Program-made: the position numbers and the translations under genes
The notes under the pieces: model-generated
Told to the model about the DNA's origin: nothing
Seen by the model: the letters and a program-made list of their open reading frames with translations, nothing else
The model's database searches: none
In this document: piece by piece, positions 41,091 to 53,800 of the stretch
Numbering within the stretch: the stretch's first letter is position 1
Layout: every line of letters begins with the position of its first letter
Assembly: GCF_024679095.1 (NCBI RefSeq)
Contig: NC_066512.1
Span: 14,096,039-14,160,038 of the forward strand
Reading direction: 5' to 3'
DNA from: Eriocheir sinensis
Lineage: Eukaryota; Arthropoda; Malacostraca; Decapoda; Varunidae
DNA: 64,000 nucleotides

Positions 41091-41356
41091 AAGGAAAGTA
41101 GAAAGTTTTGTTTAGTCGGCACAACATCTGTGGTTATATGCCAGAGAGAGACAGAAGGGGAAGGAATTATAGGAGAAGGGAACAGACCCCAGGAGACGGG
41201 ACACAACCCCCAAATAATACCTGGTACCCATTCACTGCTGGGTTGACAGGGGTGCAGGGTATCGGAAAAGCCACCCAAATTTTTCCACTCCGCCCGGGAA
41301 TTGAACCCAGGCTCTCTCAACTGTGAGCCGAGTGTGGTAACCACTGCACCACGAAG
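41091..41356 (-). mobile_element. SINE-A copy, full length
   Basis: Minus-strand head near 41,290-41,356: 'tggtgcagtggttaccacac' (A box) and 'gggttcaattcccgggc' (B box). The full body matches 6,619-6,885, including 'gcagtgaatgggtaccagg'. It borders a LINE ORF1 fragment. Confidence 0.88.
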
Positions 41357-41365
41357 GCAAAGAAA

Positions 41366-42010
41366 AGAAGGCAACAGACATGAAGGATGAAGTCTCCCAG
41401 GCATTGAATGGCATTCAAATAACTGATTCAAGACTCACTAATGGAGGTAACATTGTCATGAACTTTGATAATGAGAACACAAGGGCTGAGGCTGCTCAAA
41501 AACTGGAGTCTGTTGAGCAAATTAGTACCAAGAGTGTTGGAATGATGAAACCAAAGATGCAATGTGCATAAAGAGGAGACCAAGGAAAAGATAAAGGAGA
41601 CCATCTTAGACCACAATGAGTTCTTACACACAGTTGGGGGTGTTGAGGATAAGGTTGAGCTGGTTTTTAGCAAGCCTGCGGCTGGCGGCACGATGCACTA
41701 CATTCTGAGGTGTGACCTAACTGTGAGAGAGCTGAGTCACAAGAATCACGACAAGGTGAAATTAGAGTGGGGAATATACACAGTGAGAGACAGATACCAT
41801 GCAATTATATGCTATCATTGTCAGAGATATGGCCATCTTGAGGCCAACTGTACTGCCAAGACCAATGGGGAAGCCCCAAAATAATGTTTCAAATGCCTTG
41901 GCAATCATAAATCACAGGAGTGCGCCATGGCTGAGAAGAAATGCATAAACTGTGTGAGGTACAAGAAGCCTGTAAGTAATGGTAAATGTTCAGAGAGTTG
42001 CCCATCTCAA
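41366..42010 (+). pseudogene. LINE ORF1 fragment with CCHC zinc knuckles
   Basis: Nucleic-acid-binding ORF1 of a Jockey/R1-like LINE. Pieces: 41,380-41,571 (MKDEVSQALNGIQI, GGNIVMNFDN) and 41,564-41,884 (VFSKPAAGGTMHYILRCDL, WGIYTVRDRYHAIICYHC). The first knuckle is CYHCQRYGHLEANC. After a stop at 41,882 come CFKCLGNHKSQEC and CINC. It is homologous to the minus-strand ORF1 at 49.6-50.6 kb (KPAAGHTAHCIIKCD, CFHCQRHGH). A frameshift near 41,568 and a stop make it inactive. Truncated at both ends. Confidence 0.8.
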
Positions 42011-42534
42011 AATTTGATACACTGGCTATTTATTTCGGGCCAAAATATTGTGCTTTTTCATTTGGAGATAGTTTTTTTTTCTTCGGAAACTACTAAAAAC
42101 TGACTTGTTGCAATTTCATCATCCGCCGCAAGCAGGCACAAAATAGCTCGCAGAGGGATTAGGGTGGGGGAACATATTTAAACTATCCCAACCGAACTTT
42201 ACGACCTAACAGCCCCCTCGACCCCCCCCCACATGTATATGCGACTTATTTCTGTGAGGAGGTATTTCTTGCAACACCGGCTGCACCGCCGCCGCACCCA
42301 TCGCCAGAGCAGTCAAGTATGGCGCGCATAAACAGTGGTAGCCGTAATTATTTCGTGAAACTAGAAAAATACAACAGTAGTAGGTAGAACACCGTAGAAT
42401 TAATCTAACCTTACCAGGCGAGTGTGGCCCAAATTATTGAGAGTCGTACGCTATCCCTCCCACGCCCGTGCCCACAACACCGCAGCCTGCAAAAAAACAC
42501 TAACTTTTAAAATCGGTAGAAGTGTTTCTGTCAA
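42011..42534. other. Unassigned segment sharing ~100 bp with 47.3 kb
   Basis: 42,145-42,235 ('ctcgcagagggattagggtg', 'catatttaaactatcccaac') is the reverse complement of 47,322-47,410. Otherwise there is no coding signal. Confidence 0.6.
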
Positions 42535-44240
42535 CCCATAGCCTTAACAAACACTTCATACAAAATTTTTATGGGAATCCTCAGACTAAAGCTGGAAAAA
42601 CACATGAAAGACACAGACAATATCAGTGATCTGCAATCAGGTTTCACAGAAGACAGAAGAATCACAGACAATTTATACAAACTAAAATATTGCATTAATC
42701 AGTTACAAAATGAAAAAAGAACTGATTGTGACCTCACTTGATTTTAAAAAAGCTTGTGATTCAGTAGACAGAAAAAGACTTATTACAGCGCTGATGAATT
42801 ACAAAGTCCACCCCAAAATTATCAATCTTGTAGCAAACATATATACAGATGACCTCACTAACATATTTCTAAACGGAACTAAACAGACAACAATAAATAT
42901 AACAAATGGTATAAGGCAAGGATGCAATGCCTCAACGTTCCTGTTCACAATCTTAACCTATGAAATAATTACAGAACTAGAAATGATGGACATAGGTTTT
43001 AAAAATGAACACTTTAAAATACCTATTCTGTATTATGCAGATGACAGCTTACTACTATCACACTCAATAGAAGAAGCAGCTGAAAGTATAAAAAATATAC
43101 AGCAAATAGCAGAAAGATATGGATTAATAATAAAGAAAGAAAAAAGCAACATACTTATATATAACAAAAAAGAACAAGAAAATAGTATTGAAAATATTCT
43201 AGTAACTCAAAGTATAACATACCTAGGAGTCAAAATAACCAATAACAAAAACTGCTTCAATGACTTCAAAAAACAAAGACTAGCAAAAGCTAGTGAGCTA
43301 GCCAACATTACATACAGTGTACTAGCAAGATGTTGTAACAGATTACTAATTGCCAAAACTTACTGGAAGGGACGGCACTGTCAGCAGTACTCTTTTCAGC
43401 TGAAATTATGGAATTCACTGAAGAAGAGATCACTAAATTACAGAGAATAGAAAACTCCGTCTACAGGGCAATATTACAAGTTCCAACTTATGCCACCAAA
43501 AGTGCCCTAAGAGGAGATATTGGTACCTCATCTTGCTATGCCAGAGACATGAAAATTAAATTACTATTTGCTAAACATCTACTGAAAGAAGACAGAAATA
43601 ACCTAGCCAGAAACATATTCCTTAAAGAAACAGAAAACACTAACACAAAGTGGACTAAAACTTTAAAGAAATATATGAATGAACTAAATATAAATATGAC
43701 ACAATTTGATAGTTTAACAAAGAATAATATAATTGAAAAAGTAAGGAGATGGGACTTAAAGAAATGGAAAAACGAAATACAGACAAAGTCAACATTAAAA
43801 ATATATGAATTGTACAAAAAGGACCTAAAAGAAGAAACCTGGGCAGACAACACACTGGGTACAAAATTAATATTAAGTGGAAGAACTAACACCCTAACTC
43901 TAAACTGGAGGAACAGGTTTCAGAGGAAGAGTGAAGAGTGTCCGTGCTGTGGAGCAGAAGTAGAAACATTAGAACATTTTCTGCTGGACTGTGAAGAATA
44001 TAAAGAAATAAGACAAAACCAAAACTTTACACAGAACTCAGAAAATCAAAGCAGAGAACACTTAATAGCAGACATACTAGTGTTTCGACCATTAACTCTG
44101 GAAAAAATTGAAAATAGAAAAAACTATATTACAATGATATGGAACAAAAGAAAAAAGAAAACTGAACAAAACTAAAAGACAACAACACCAATCAACAACG
44201 CCAATCAACAAAAATCAAGAATCAAGAATAAGAAAAAAGT
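42535..44240 (+). pseudogene. LINE reverse transcriptase remnant with C-terminal zinc motif
   Basis: 5'-truncated non-LTR RT. The frame starts ALTNTSYKIFMGILRLKLEK and DLQSGFTEDRRITDNL, shifts near 42,730 and continues SLDFKKACDSVDRKRL (Asp), NGIRQGCNASTFLFTILTYE and ILYYADDSLLL (catalytic YADD). A second shift near 43,400 leads to the C-terminal part (EEITKLQRIENSVYRAILQV) with a Cys/His motif CPCCGAEVETLEHFLLDC. The tail has short repeated 'aatcaagaat' words. The AT-rich codon use differs from the GC-rich LINE next door. Clade uncertain. Confidence 0.85.
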
Positions 44241-44336
44241 GGGAGCCGTTACAAAGGCAATCCCACGCCCACTACTGGACTGGACTGGATTGCCCCTTAT
44301 GCCTGAGTGTGAGGGCACCCACTGCAGGGTGATCTC

Positions 44337-46607
44337 TCAACCCTCAGATGGTAGGATGAGAAGAGCTCGCTGGATGGTGTGGGCTAGGGCCGTTGAGGAT
44401 GTTGGGTGGCGGGAGAGGATGAGGTGGAATGATGAGAGGGAGTCCGTGAAAACGACAGCCTTGCCCCTGCTGTGGGTGGTGTGGAGGTGTGTGAGGGCCT
44501 GGTGCAGGGCGTACAGCTCAGCCGTCAGGATGTCCGTCTCGGGGGGGAGTCGCCATGTCCTGCAGATGGTAGTACCGGGGTCATAAATATCTGATGCCGT
44601 GGAGGGTGGCGATGGGGAGTGGGAGCCATCCGTGTAGATCTTGAGGTGGTGGTGATAGGGGGACTTGTCCATTTGGAGAAAATGTGAGGCTGCCACAATG
44701 CTGGAGGATGGTTTAGGGGGGAGGCCAGGCATGTGTAGGGACTCCATGTGGGAGATGTCCAGCCAGGGCGGGATGGGAGAGTGAGGGCTGATAGGTTGTG
44801 GTGGTGGTGGGGTGAGGTGGAGAATGTGATGCACCAGTAGTGCCCTTACTATCAGGGGTTGGCGGGCTCCAGGGAGCCAGACTGGGGCGTGCTGATCCAC
44901 CCCTGAGGTGCTGTACATCTTGGAGAGAGGGTGGGAAGGTGGTAAGCTCCTGATGCAGAGGTAGTGGTGGCACAGTACTTCCCTTCTGTGGGTGGCTAGA
45001 GGGGTGATGCCGCTTTCTGCATGGAGGGAGATGACTGGGGAGGACCGCATGGCCCCCATTGCAGTCCTCAGGGTGGCATTTTGGGTGGTGTCAAGTTTGG
45101 CAAGGGTGGAGGGGGCTGCTGCCCCATAGATGCTGCTGCCGTACATTAACTTGGCTCTGATGGTGGTGCAGTAGTGACGCAGGAGCAGCTCCCGGTCAGC
45201 CCCCCAGAGGATGCCAGCGATCCTCTTCATGATGTTGAGTTGTTTGGTGCAGGAGGTGATTAGGTAATTGATGTGGGTTGCCCAGGTTATGCGAGGCGCC
45301 TCCAGGCGCAGCCCTAAGAGGGTGTGTGTTCTGGTGTAGGGGACAGCTATTCCACACAGAGATACTGTGGGTGGTAGTGGCAGCCTCTTTAGGGTGAAGC
45401 TCATGAGGGCGCTTTTCTGAGGACCGATGGTGAGGCCCCAGGTGGTCACCCAGCCCTCGAGTGTTGCTGCAGCCTCTTGAAGGCGCTGCTGTGACTCTGC
45501 AGGTGTTGTTGCCCTGCTGACGATGGTAATGTCATCGGCGTAAATGAGGAGGTGAGTATGGTAAGGGATCTGGAGGTCTGCTATGAGAATGTTGAAGAGC
45601 AGGGGGCTGAGTATAGAACCTTGTGGTACTCCTCTTCGTATGAGGAGTGATGTTGACTTTGTGGCTCCTACCGCCACTTGGAATGAGCGCCCCGAGAGAA
45701 AGTCCTTGACCCAGGCGAGGGTGGTGCCAGTGACCCCCATGCTGGCCAGCTTGTAGGTGATCCCCTCGTGTGGTGCTGAGTCAAAGGCCCCCTCCAGGTC
45801 TACGAAGAGGGCTGTCATGACCTGGCGGTAGGTGTCACAGATGTGGTAGTCCATCTGTGCAAAGATGTCAAGGGTGCTTCGGTGGGGATGGTAGCCGCAC
45901 TGCTCCTCCCTCAGCAGGCACTTTTCCTCCACCCACCACGACAGTCGGGTAGCTACTAGGCGCTCCATCAGCTTGCCGATGCAGGAGAGGAGTGCTATCA
46001 GCCTGTAAGCTGATGGCAGCGTTGGGTCTTTGCCGGGTTTTGGGATGGGGATGAGGATGGATGGCTTCCAGCAGGATGGAAATTCCCCTGTCCGCCAGCT
46101 GGTGTTGATGACCCTCAGGAGGTTGTCTTGGAAGCTTGGAGTGAGGTGTTGAAGGAATTCATAGGGGATGAGGTCGTGGCCTACTGCTTTCCCCGACCGT
46201 AGAGAGTCCTTCGCTCTGGTCGTCTCTCCCATGGTGAAGGGTTGTGTGAGCTCTGGGACACCCGGAGCTGTGATGGCATTGGCTATGGAGGTATGTAGAT
46301 CTTGGGGTGGTTGGAGTGCGGGTGTTGATCCTATCCTAGTCAAGAAGTGATTGGCCAGGACTTCAGCTTTTTGTCGGTCATCCAGCTGGGTTTGGTTGTT
46401 GTTACATAGGGAGAGTGGTTGGCGGGCCTTTCTCCCTTCCATAGCGTGTAGGAACTCCCACGTCCTCTTGGTGGAAGAGGAAAAGGAGAGGGAGGAACAG
46501 TGGGAGCTCCATGCCCTCCTCTTGGCCTGGAGGATGGTCTTGGCACAAATGGCATCAAGGCGGCGGTACTCCTGGCCTGCCTGTGGTGTTGGTGTCCTGC
46601 GCCACAT
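44337..46607 (-). pseudogene. I-like LINE reverse transcriptase plus RNase H
   Basis: 756-codon open frame. RT blocks: GHDLIPYEFLQHL, FPSCWKPSILIPIPKPGKDP, YRLIALLSCIGKLMERLV, ALFVDLEGAFDSAPHEGI (Asp), RRGVPQGSILSPLLFNILIA and LLIYADDITIV (YADD). RNase H: LKIYTDGSHS (Asp), LTAELYALHQAL (Glu), VVFTDSLSSFHLI (Asp). After the stop at 44,337 the same frame still reads ITLQWVPSHSGIRGN, the last RNase H block, before the element ends. One stop plus the 3' loss inactivates it. Confidence 0.9.
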
Positions 46608-46645
46608 GTTCCAGGCTCGACGACGGGCCCGTACTGCCTAGTGGC

Positions 46646-47279
46646 AGTTACTGTTCCACCAAGCCTTCCCTGGGCGGCGGGGATTGCGGCAGGTGGTGAG
46701 GCGGAAGGCTGAATGCCACGCTTTCTCCACCGCCTCTTAGAGGGCTTGTGTTGCCTCCACCAGTGGTCGGGTGGATAGATTCGGGGGGCTCTTCAAGGCT
46801 GCCTGGAACGTCAGCCATTCTGTGTTTGTTAAGTTCCACCGCGGTAAGCATCCTGGGTGAGGTCTGGGTGTAGTCTGAGGAAATGAGGCTAGGATGGGGA
46901 GATGATCGCTTCCCATGTATGGGCCCGTAGTGAAGACAGGGGCGTGGAGGGCTGGGTCTCCAATAAACAAGTCTAGGACTGAGCCTATTCCAGTGTGGGG
47001 GTTGTATCTGGAAGGCAGACCGGGTGGGCTGAGGAGGCACAGGTGTGGTGAGCTTTGGATGGTTTGAAAAAGGGTATTACCTGGGGGGTGTCTGCAGTGT
47101 GGAGGCAGGTTAGGGTCCCAGAGGTGGTGGTGTGAGTTGAAATCCCCCATGATCAACACTGGAGGTGGGAGGGAGGAGAAGAAGTGGTCCAACTCCTGGT
47201 GAGTGGCCGCCCCACCAGGGTTGTAGCACACTGCCACAGTGAGCCAGCCCCCCTGAAGCCCAACCCTGGCAGCAGCCAC
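46646..47279 (-). pseudogene. I-like LINE endonuclease C-terminal part
   Basis: Minus-strand frame with WLTVAVCYNPGG, PVLIMGDFNSHHHLWDP (catalytic Asp/Asn), GSVLDLFIGDP and GSDHLPI (catalytic Asp/His). The N-terminal third with the metal-binding Glu is lost by truncation. The frame stops at 46,737, then continues (EAVEKAWHSAFRLTTCRNP, GKAWWN) to a second stop just before the RT frame. These two stops separate it from RT. Confidence 0.87.
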
Positions 47280-47298
47280 CTCCAGGCTGCCAGGCTAC

Positions 47299-48187
47299 CC
47301 CCCCCCCTCCCTGGTTAGAAGGGGGGGTCGAGGGGGGCGCAGCAGGTCATAAAGTTCGGTTGGAATAGTTTAAATATGCTCCCCGACCCTAAACCCTCTG
47401 CGAGCTATTTTATGGCTGCGGTGGCTGCAGCGTCGTTGCGGCCACCGCCAGAGGAGGCGACGCGCTTACGTAAACATTATCCCCTATTTTCAAGAGTAAA
47501 AAAAAAAGTCCTTGATTGGATTTTCAAAGCGTTTCCATGACTGTTGAAGGTTTGTAGAAAAGATATATGAAGAGATACTGATGTTTCAGAAAGTAGATTA
47601 TGAGATACTGGCATGGACCTAATACGAATCTTTACCCTTATCACCATTAACACTTTAACAGTCACTTCAGTAAAGATGCACTGAAGCACTGGGAACCAGA
47701 ACACTGCCACTCACTCCATCATTCGAGACCCAGCTGAGAGGCCACGCACCATGCTGCTATGTAATAACACAAGCTGCTGGTCTCTGTTTGCGCTCTTTAC
47801 AACGGGATCGCAAATTTCAGGCAGTGAATAATCATTTTGGGGGCAAAGTTAAATGATTTTTCTCTCTGAAATAGTGTTTTTTGAGTCTAACAAAAAAATG
47901 ACCTAGTATTTTAATGTTGTAATCTAAGTATGAAACCTCTTCACCGAACATATTTCATACCCCGAAGTTTTTTCATACAACACCGGGCGCCCGGGCCACG
48001 CATGCGCAGTAGGGAGACAACGGGTTTTTTTTTTGAGAGGCAGAAAAAAGTAGCGATTATCACTAGTTTGGTTACAAAATTAACGAAGATACCGATATTT
48101 ATATAAATAAGTAGCGGATGACCGATAACCCGATTTTGTTATCAGCGATAAAGTATCGCGATAACTTATCGCGATAACGCCCAGCTA
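47299..48187. other. Unassigned segment ending in a hAT-like terminus
   Basis: 47,322-47,410 matches 42,145-42,235 in inverse. The right end (48,130-48,187) has repeated 'atcgcgataa' words and finishes 'cgcgataacgcccagcta', which resembles a hAT terminus (TAGCTGGGCG... on the minus strand). It interrupts the LINE at 48,188. The matching other end was not found. Confidence 0.45.
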
Positions 48188-48879
48188 TGCTGGCACAATA
48201 TGTTTTTTTAGCTGTCTTGAAAAGTCGAACAAGATCATCCTTCCTAATGATTTTAAAACACTGCAATCTACAATCCACCTCAACATCAGCAACAGGCATA
48301 AAAGGTGTGTACACAAATTCCGATACAATATTCATAATCTTACTCTTGAAAAAAATACAAAAGTTATCCGCTAAATCTTTATCACAGAAACCATCGGGAA
48401 GCTTTCTTCTCAAAGTAGTACCAGTAAGACTATTGAAAAGTTGATATAATTTGTTCATATCTGATCCTGCCTCAAGAATTTAGTATGATAATAGTTTCTT
48501 TTACTCCTACTTATCAAGCCATTATAGCGATTTATCACATTTTTTTAATCTTCCCAGGCCATAACAGATCCCTCATTTCTCCATTTACGTTCCTTGCGTC
48601 GTTTCTCTCTTTTCAGTGTCAAAATTTCACCATTAAACCAGGGAGATCTATCCTTGGTAGTAATGGCCTTCTCTAGGACACATTGTTATATTGTGTCTTA
48701 ATCACCTCATTATAAATGTCAGTAAGACAATTCACACAATTTGATTTAAATAACAAATCATTGTGAACACACTCTCCTGTCATATCTTCATAAAAATTCT
48801 GACTAATTTCACTGATAAATGTAACAGCAGAGAAGCCCACCTTATTCCTAAAATAAATTTTCTAACTTACCTACATATT

Positions 48880-49539
48880 GGCAATTATGCAGCAGTTGGC
48901 AGTTATGAGCCTGTGAACTGGGGAAATGGTAAATTCATGTTCAACATCCACCCTCCCTATGAGATTGTTTACATCATCACTAATGACTAAGTCTAACATA
49001 TGGCCAGTTGATGAAGTTATTGAACTCACCTTGTTTGACAACTGATAAGATTCAAGAAGCTCACAGAAAGAAACTGTGTTATGGTTTTCATGATCATCCA
49101 TCCATATATTGAAGTCACCAACAATCAAAACTTTAAAAGAAACCATATCAATTGAGTCCAACAATGCACTAAATTCATCAAAGAAGAGATTAACACTTGA
49201 CCAAGGTGGCCTATAAATAACAAGGTATGCTACCCACTGGTTTTGATGCTTAAAATTAACTTCAATATATTCAAAACTTGATACTTTCACTCGTGTCAAC
49301 ACCCTCAGGTGAGAAAAAATATTCAACAAGAAAATGCCAACACCACCCCCTCGTCTGCCCTCTCTGGGCCTATGAAAGAAAGTGTGAGTAGCAGGTGTCA
49401 TCTCAGTAATTCCACTTGTGTCATGCTCATTCAACCAAGTCTCAGAAATAGCTAAAATATCAAGTGATTGCTCATTTAACATTTCCCTAATTTGAATAGT
49501 CATAATTGTTACCCACAGATTGAATATTAACAAAAGCAC
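48880..49539 (-). pseudogene. LINE endonuclease (APE type)
   Basis: Minus-strand frame: LDILAISETWLNEHD (metal-binding Glu), GGGVGIFLL, YLVIYRPPWSS, VLIVGDFNIWMDD and MLDLVISDD. The terminal SDH is replaced by VHRLI in the available frame, so the catalytic His context is damaged. Nicks target DNA in intact elements. Confidence 0.85.
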
Positions 49540-49639
49540 AATTTAAATATTCAATAATAGACCTAGAATCCATGATCCGTTATAGAAGCCAATTTACTAA
49601 CTCAGCAGTGAAAACCTTACAACATCTGGTATTGACTCT

Positions 49640-50575
49640 ATGCTTTACCTCCTCCCTTCTCTGTCTGACACAACTGATACATTTCTGCGTGTTTGAGGAA
49701 GTCACTAGTTCTATGATTACCACAACAGATACCACATACAACATCATCTTCCTTAAAATTACAGTATTTTTTAAGGTGTGGCCATGCCTTTGACAATGAA
49801 AACATGTCAACACATGATATCTATCCCGAATCTGATATCTACCCCAGCGCAATAAAATTCTATCACCGTGATCATGAATTGCCCTACGAACCTCAGGATC
49901 ACATTTGATTATACAATGAGCTGTATGACCCGCAGCTGGCTTCTTGAACAACAGTGTCATTTTCTGAGACACATCAGAAATTGATTGCAAGTAGACATTC
50001 TTTTCAATAACATCCTCCTCCTCATTGTGTACATTACATATCATGATTTTTGGCTGCATTTTCTTTATTTTCTTGGTCAAAGCACCACCCACATTATCTT
50101 GAATCAAAGTCGCTGCACTGTCTCTACACTCCTCACCCGGAAAATTAACTACCATGTTACCAGTCTGGGAGAATCTAGTGTCAACAATAGGAATATTCTT
50201 TAGCATTTCAGCCACTTCTTTCTTTTTGTCACTAATCTTAATAGTTGGTTCCTGGGATTTGATAACAAGCAGATTCTTCTTAATCTTGTCAGCATATGTT
50301 CCTTTATTGTCATTAGAACATATGAGAGTAGAAATTGTCCCATTTGGTACATCAATTTTCCTTGACAAGTTTTTTAATTCATCCTCAACTCCTTTGCCAG
50401 TAGCATAGACATTAGTATTTTCAAGCTCAGCAATTCTAGCATTCTGCTTTATTGTTAGGTCTTCAAGTTGTGCAACAAGCTTTTGAGCAGCCTCCAAATC
50501 ATGTGAAATTCCAAGATTCCTCACATTACATCCACCACAGTACCAATGTAATTGCTCATTATCAATTATACTCAT
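49640..50575 (-). pseudogene. LINE ORF1 (PHD end, coiled coil, zinc knuckle)
   Basis: Starts with HWYCGGCNV, the last Cys pair of a PHD-like finger. A coiled coil follows (LEAAQKLVAQLEDL, ARIAELENTN), then the RRM-like part (KEVAEMLKNIPIVDTRFS, GNMVVNFPGEE), KPAAGHTAHCIIKCDPEV and the knuckle CFHCQRHGH. A frameshift after the first knuckle destroys the second (residual CISC). Same family as 41,366-42,010. Confidence 0.83.
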
Positions 50576-50580
50576 GCTGT

Positions 50581-50780
50581 AGCCTGTAGGGGTGGGCAGG
50601 TACCGGTACCAGTACCACTACTAATGGTACCAGCTAAACGGTACGGTACCGGTACCAGATTGCTCGGATTTATTTATTGGATTTATTGGATGTCCGATTC
50701 TGGATTCTGGATATTACTGACTTAGGAACTAGTTTGTATGGTGCAGTGCAAGGCAGCCATGAGGCTCAGGCTGTCTATAG
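50581..50780. mobile_element. GGTACC-rich element end (possibly hAT)
   Basis: 'tgtaggggtgggcaggtacc' is followed by overlapping palindromic GGTACC words to about 50,660. A GTGGGC motif running into a repeated palindromic hexamer is common at hAT ends. The opposite terminus was not located. (GCTCTT)n-like repeats lie at 50,797-50,818. Confidence 0.35.
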
Positions 50781-50896
50781 AGCCCTGAGTGAAACAATGC
50801 TCTTGCTCTTGCTCTTGCTGTACAGGTGACCCGTTGGAGAGTCAGGCCTTCGTGTCGGCACACCCTGTAAAAATAAAACAACACAAGCAGTATCCA

Positions 50897-53800
50897 TTAC
50901 AAATCTTCCAATTCCCTATTTCTTGCACACCACATCTTTTCCAGAAAACCCTTCATGGCTTCTATAATTCTATCATTTGCTTCATCACTCAGTCCCAGCA
51001 GCAGCAGCATCCATTCCCTCTCTGTCCTTGCAATCCTCCCATTCACATCCCAGCCCATCTCACTCAGTGCCACCCTCATCATCTCCGTCCTTTCTCTCCG
51101 GTACCTCCCGCACACCAGTATCACATGCACGACAGTTTCATCCACACCCCTGTCACACATCTGACACTTTGCTGCGGGACTCAGACCACCTGTAGTTTCT
51201 TGCATTCACATTCATACACTGCGCTCGAGCTTGGAAGAGATCACCACCCAGGCTTCCATCATACCAGCTGACACACTGCGGGGCTTTCTTTTCCCTGTAC
51301 CATTCCAAAGTAGTCTTTCGCTCCATCGCATGCTTCCACCTCCTCAGACCGTCACCTTTCACTGCACTGTCTATCTCTTTCTTCCACTTTCTCACATTCC
51401 ATTCTAGACCCTCACTATTTCTGTTAGTCACCTTCCATTCCAAGAAACGCCTCCCTTCCTCTCTGCTCACCCACCTGACTCGCATATACCACTGTCACCA
51501 ACCATTCTCATGCAGTTTTTAATCCATTTGCTCTCATGCACACTCCACAAGTAATCCTTCCGTGCCAGTCTCGCGTCATCCATTCGTTCCAATCTGACTT
51601 TGTATCAAAGGGTAGCCTTCCTAAATCTTTCCCTAAAGGTACTCCACCCCATATCACCCCTCAATGCTTCCACCGCTGCATACCTTGGTGCATTCAAAGC
51701 TAACCTACCGATCCTATTTTGCCCTACTTCCAATTTATCCATTTCCAACTCACTCCATGTAATCACCTCCATCCCATACATCACACTCGGCACTGCTACA
51801 CTCTTCCACACCTCTCTCAGCACATCATACTTACATGCTCTCATTCTTGCCGCACTTCCCAGATGGCCCACCCATTGATTAACTAGGCTAATCTTCTCAT
51901 TCTTTGTCCTTTCACATCCGCTCGGACTCATCCATACACCCAGGTACTTGTATGCATCTGTTTGCCCTAGCTCTGTGTCTCCTAGCCTCCAGGTCCTATT
52001 TCTCTCATCTTCTGCCCCATTCACAACCATTATCTGACTTTTCTCACTACTATATTTCACTCCAAAATCTCTCCCATACTCATTCACCACATCTAATAGT
52101 TCCTGCAGTTCCTCCGCTGACTCACTCATGACTACCACATCATCTGCATACAGAAGCACACTTACCCTGTCTTCTCCCACTTTTACTCCTGCATTCTTTC
52201 TCCTCATCTTGGCTGCCAACTCCTCAGTGTACAGACTGAAGAGAGTTGGAGACAGGATGCAGCCCTGCCTAACACCTCTTTCACTCCTCACCCACTCTGT
52301 CTCCAATGCTCCTAACCTATACCTGGCTCTTGTATCCACATACATGCTCCTAATGATTCGCACTATCTTATCACTCAAACCTACTTTCTCCAGTACCTTG
52401 CACATCACCTCCCTGTTCACTCTATCATACGCTTTCTCAATATCAAGAAACCCAAGATACAACGGACTTCCATTCTTCCTTTTCCTCTCTATCATCTCAT
52501 TTACCACATACATATTGTCCTCTGCCCTCCTGTCTGTGCGAAAACCATTCTGCTCCTCACCCAGCACTCTCTCTCTTTCAATCCACTTACACAGCCTTTC
52601 ATTCAACACAGCACAGAAAATCTTTCCCACCGTATTCGCCAGGGCTATCGGCCTATAATTCTTCAGCTCTTTCTTACTCTTATGTCCTCCCTTGTGTATC
52701 AGAGTCACTCTGCATTCATTCCATTCCCGAGGCACTCTCTCATTCTCCCATGCACGGTTGAACAGCTCAGTCATCCTGTCTATCACCACCTCACCTCCAT
52801 TCTTATACAATTCATACGGGATCTCATCCAGCCCTGCTGCCTTGCAATTCTTCTGCTTCTTCAAACATACCTCGACTTCCTCTCTGCAAATTCTCTCATT
52901 CAGCTCATCCGCATCCTTCCTCTCAAGCGTTACACATCCCTCTCTCACCTCAAAAACTTCACCCAACCCTCCAATCTCTTCCCAGAAACCTTTTATACAC
53001 TCTTTCATTCTATCTGTGTTCCTGATATCCTCACCATTTACTTTCAGGCACTCCACGGTTTCACTATCAGTCACACTCTCACCCCTCAAGAATTTATACC
53101 ATTCACACCCACCTTCTAGGCCTTTTTTTCAGAGCCTCAATCACACTCCTCTCACACCTCTTCTTGGCCTCCCTAATCCTCCATTTAGTAACCCTCTGTT
53201 GCCTTACATACTCTGACCATGTATTCTGATATTCATTCTCTGCCTCAATGTTTTCATGTCTCCCTTTCCTCAGTCTCCTATAAACCTTATTCAGCCTCTT
53301 TCGCTCCTTCCTTGCATCCCTGATCTCCCCATTCCACCATGGCTTGTACTTTCTCTTCCTTCCATTCGTACTCACATACCCAATCCGTCGAGTTGCGGCT
53401 CTCCTTACATTTCCTACAAACTCACTATTGGCTCCATCCACGTCATGCACACTTCCATTTATCCAGTCTAATTCCCTTAGGTCTGCCTGGAAATCTTCCC
53501 ATCTAACATCCCTCAACCTCCATTTCTTTCTTTCTCTCTCCACTTCACCTTCATTCCTGGCATACAGGTCACATTCCACCACCAGCATATTGTGATCAGA
53601 CACCACATCAATCATTCCGTCCTCATCTATCCACATACGAGACACACACTCATGCATTCTCCCATTCACTAACACAATCAATAGCAGACTCCTGATCCCT
53701 CGCACTCCATGTCACACGTCCCTCAGCCATCGTCACATTCAAGTTTTCCAGATTCATTTCATCCACAAACTCATCCAACATTTCCTCATTCTGGTTCATT

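Larger units (their letters stand above)
44285..47298 (-). mobile_element. I-like LINE with RNase H, 5'-truncated, nearly open
   Basis: On the minus strand the element begins inside the endonuclease (47,298) and ends inside RNase H (about 44,285), tail-to-tail with the plus-strand LINE. RNase H in a non-LTR element points to the I/R1/LOA/Nimb assemblage. GC-rich throughout. Only three in-frame stops interrupt more than 950 codons, so it is a fairly young copy. The 3' end is missing, so this is not a simple target-primed insertion. Confidence 0.87.
48188..50580 (-). mobile_element. Jockey/R1-like LINE with CCHC ORF1, 3' part lost
   Basis: The minus strand carries ORF1 (50,575 to 49,640), the endonuclease (49,539 to 48,880) and the linker towards RT (48,458 to 48,190, LYQLFNSLTGTTLRRKLPDG and DKDLADNFCIFFKSKI). 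RT and 3' UTR are missing, replaced by the segment ending at 48,187. The 5' end is cut at 50,580 within a zinc-binding N-terminus. Confidence 0.85.
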
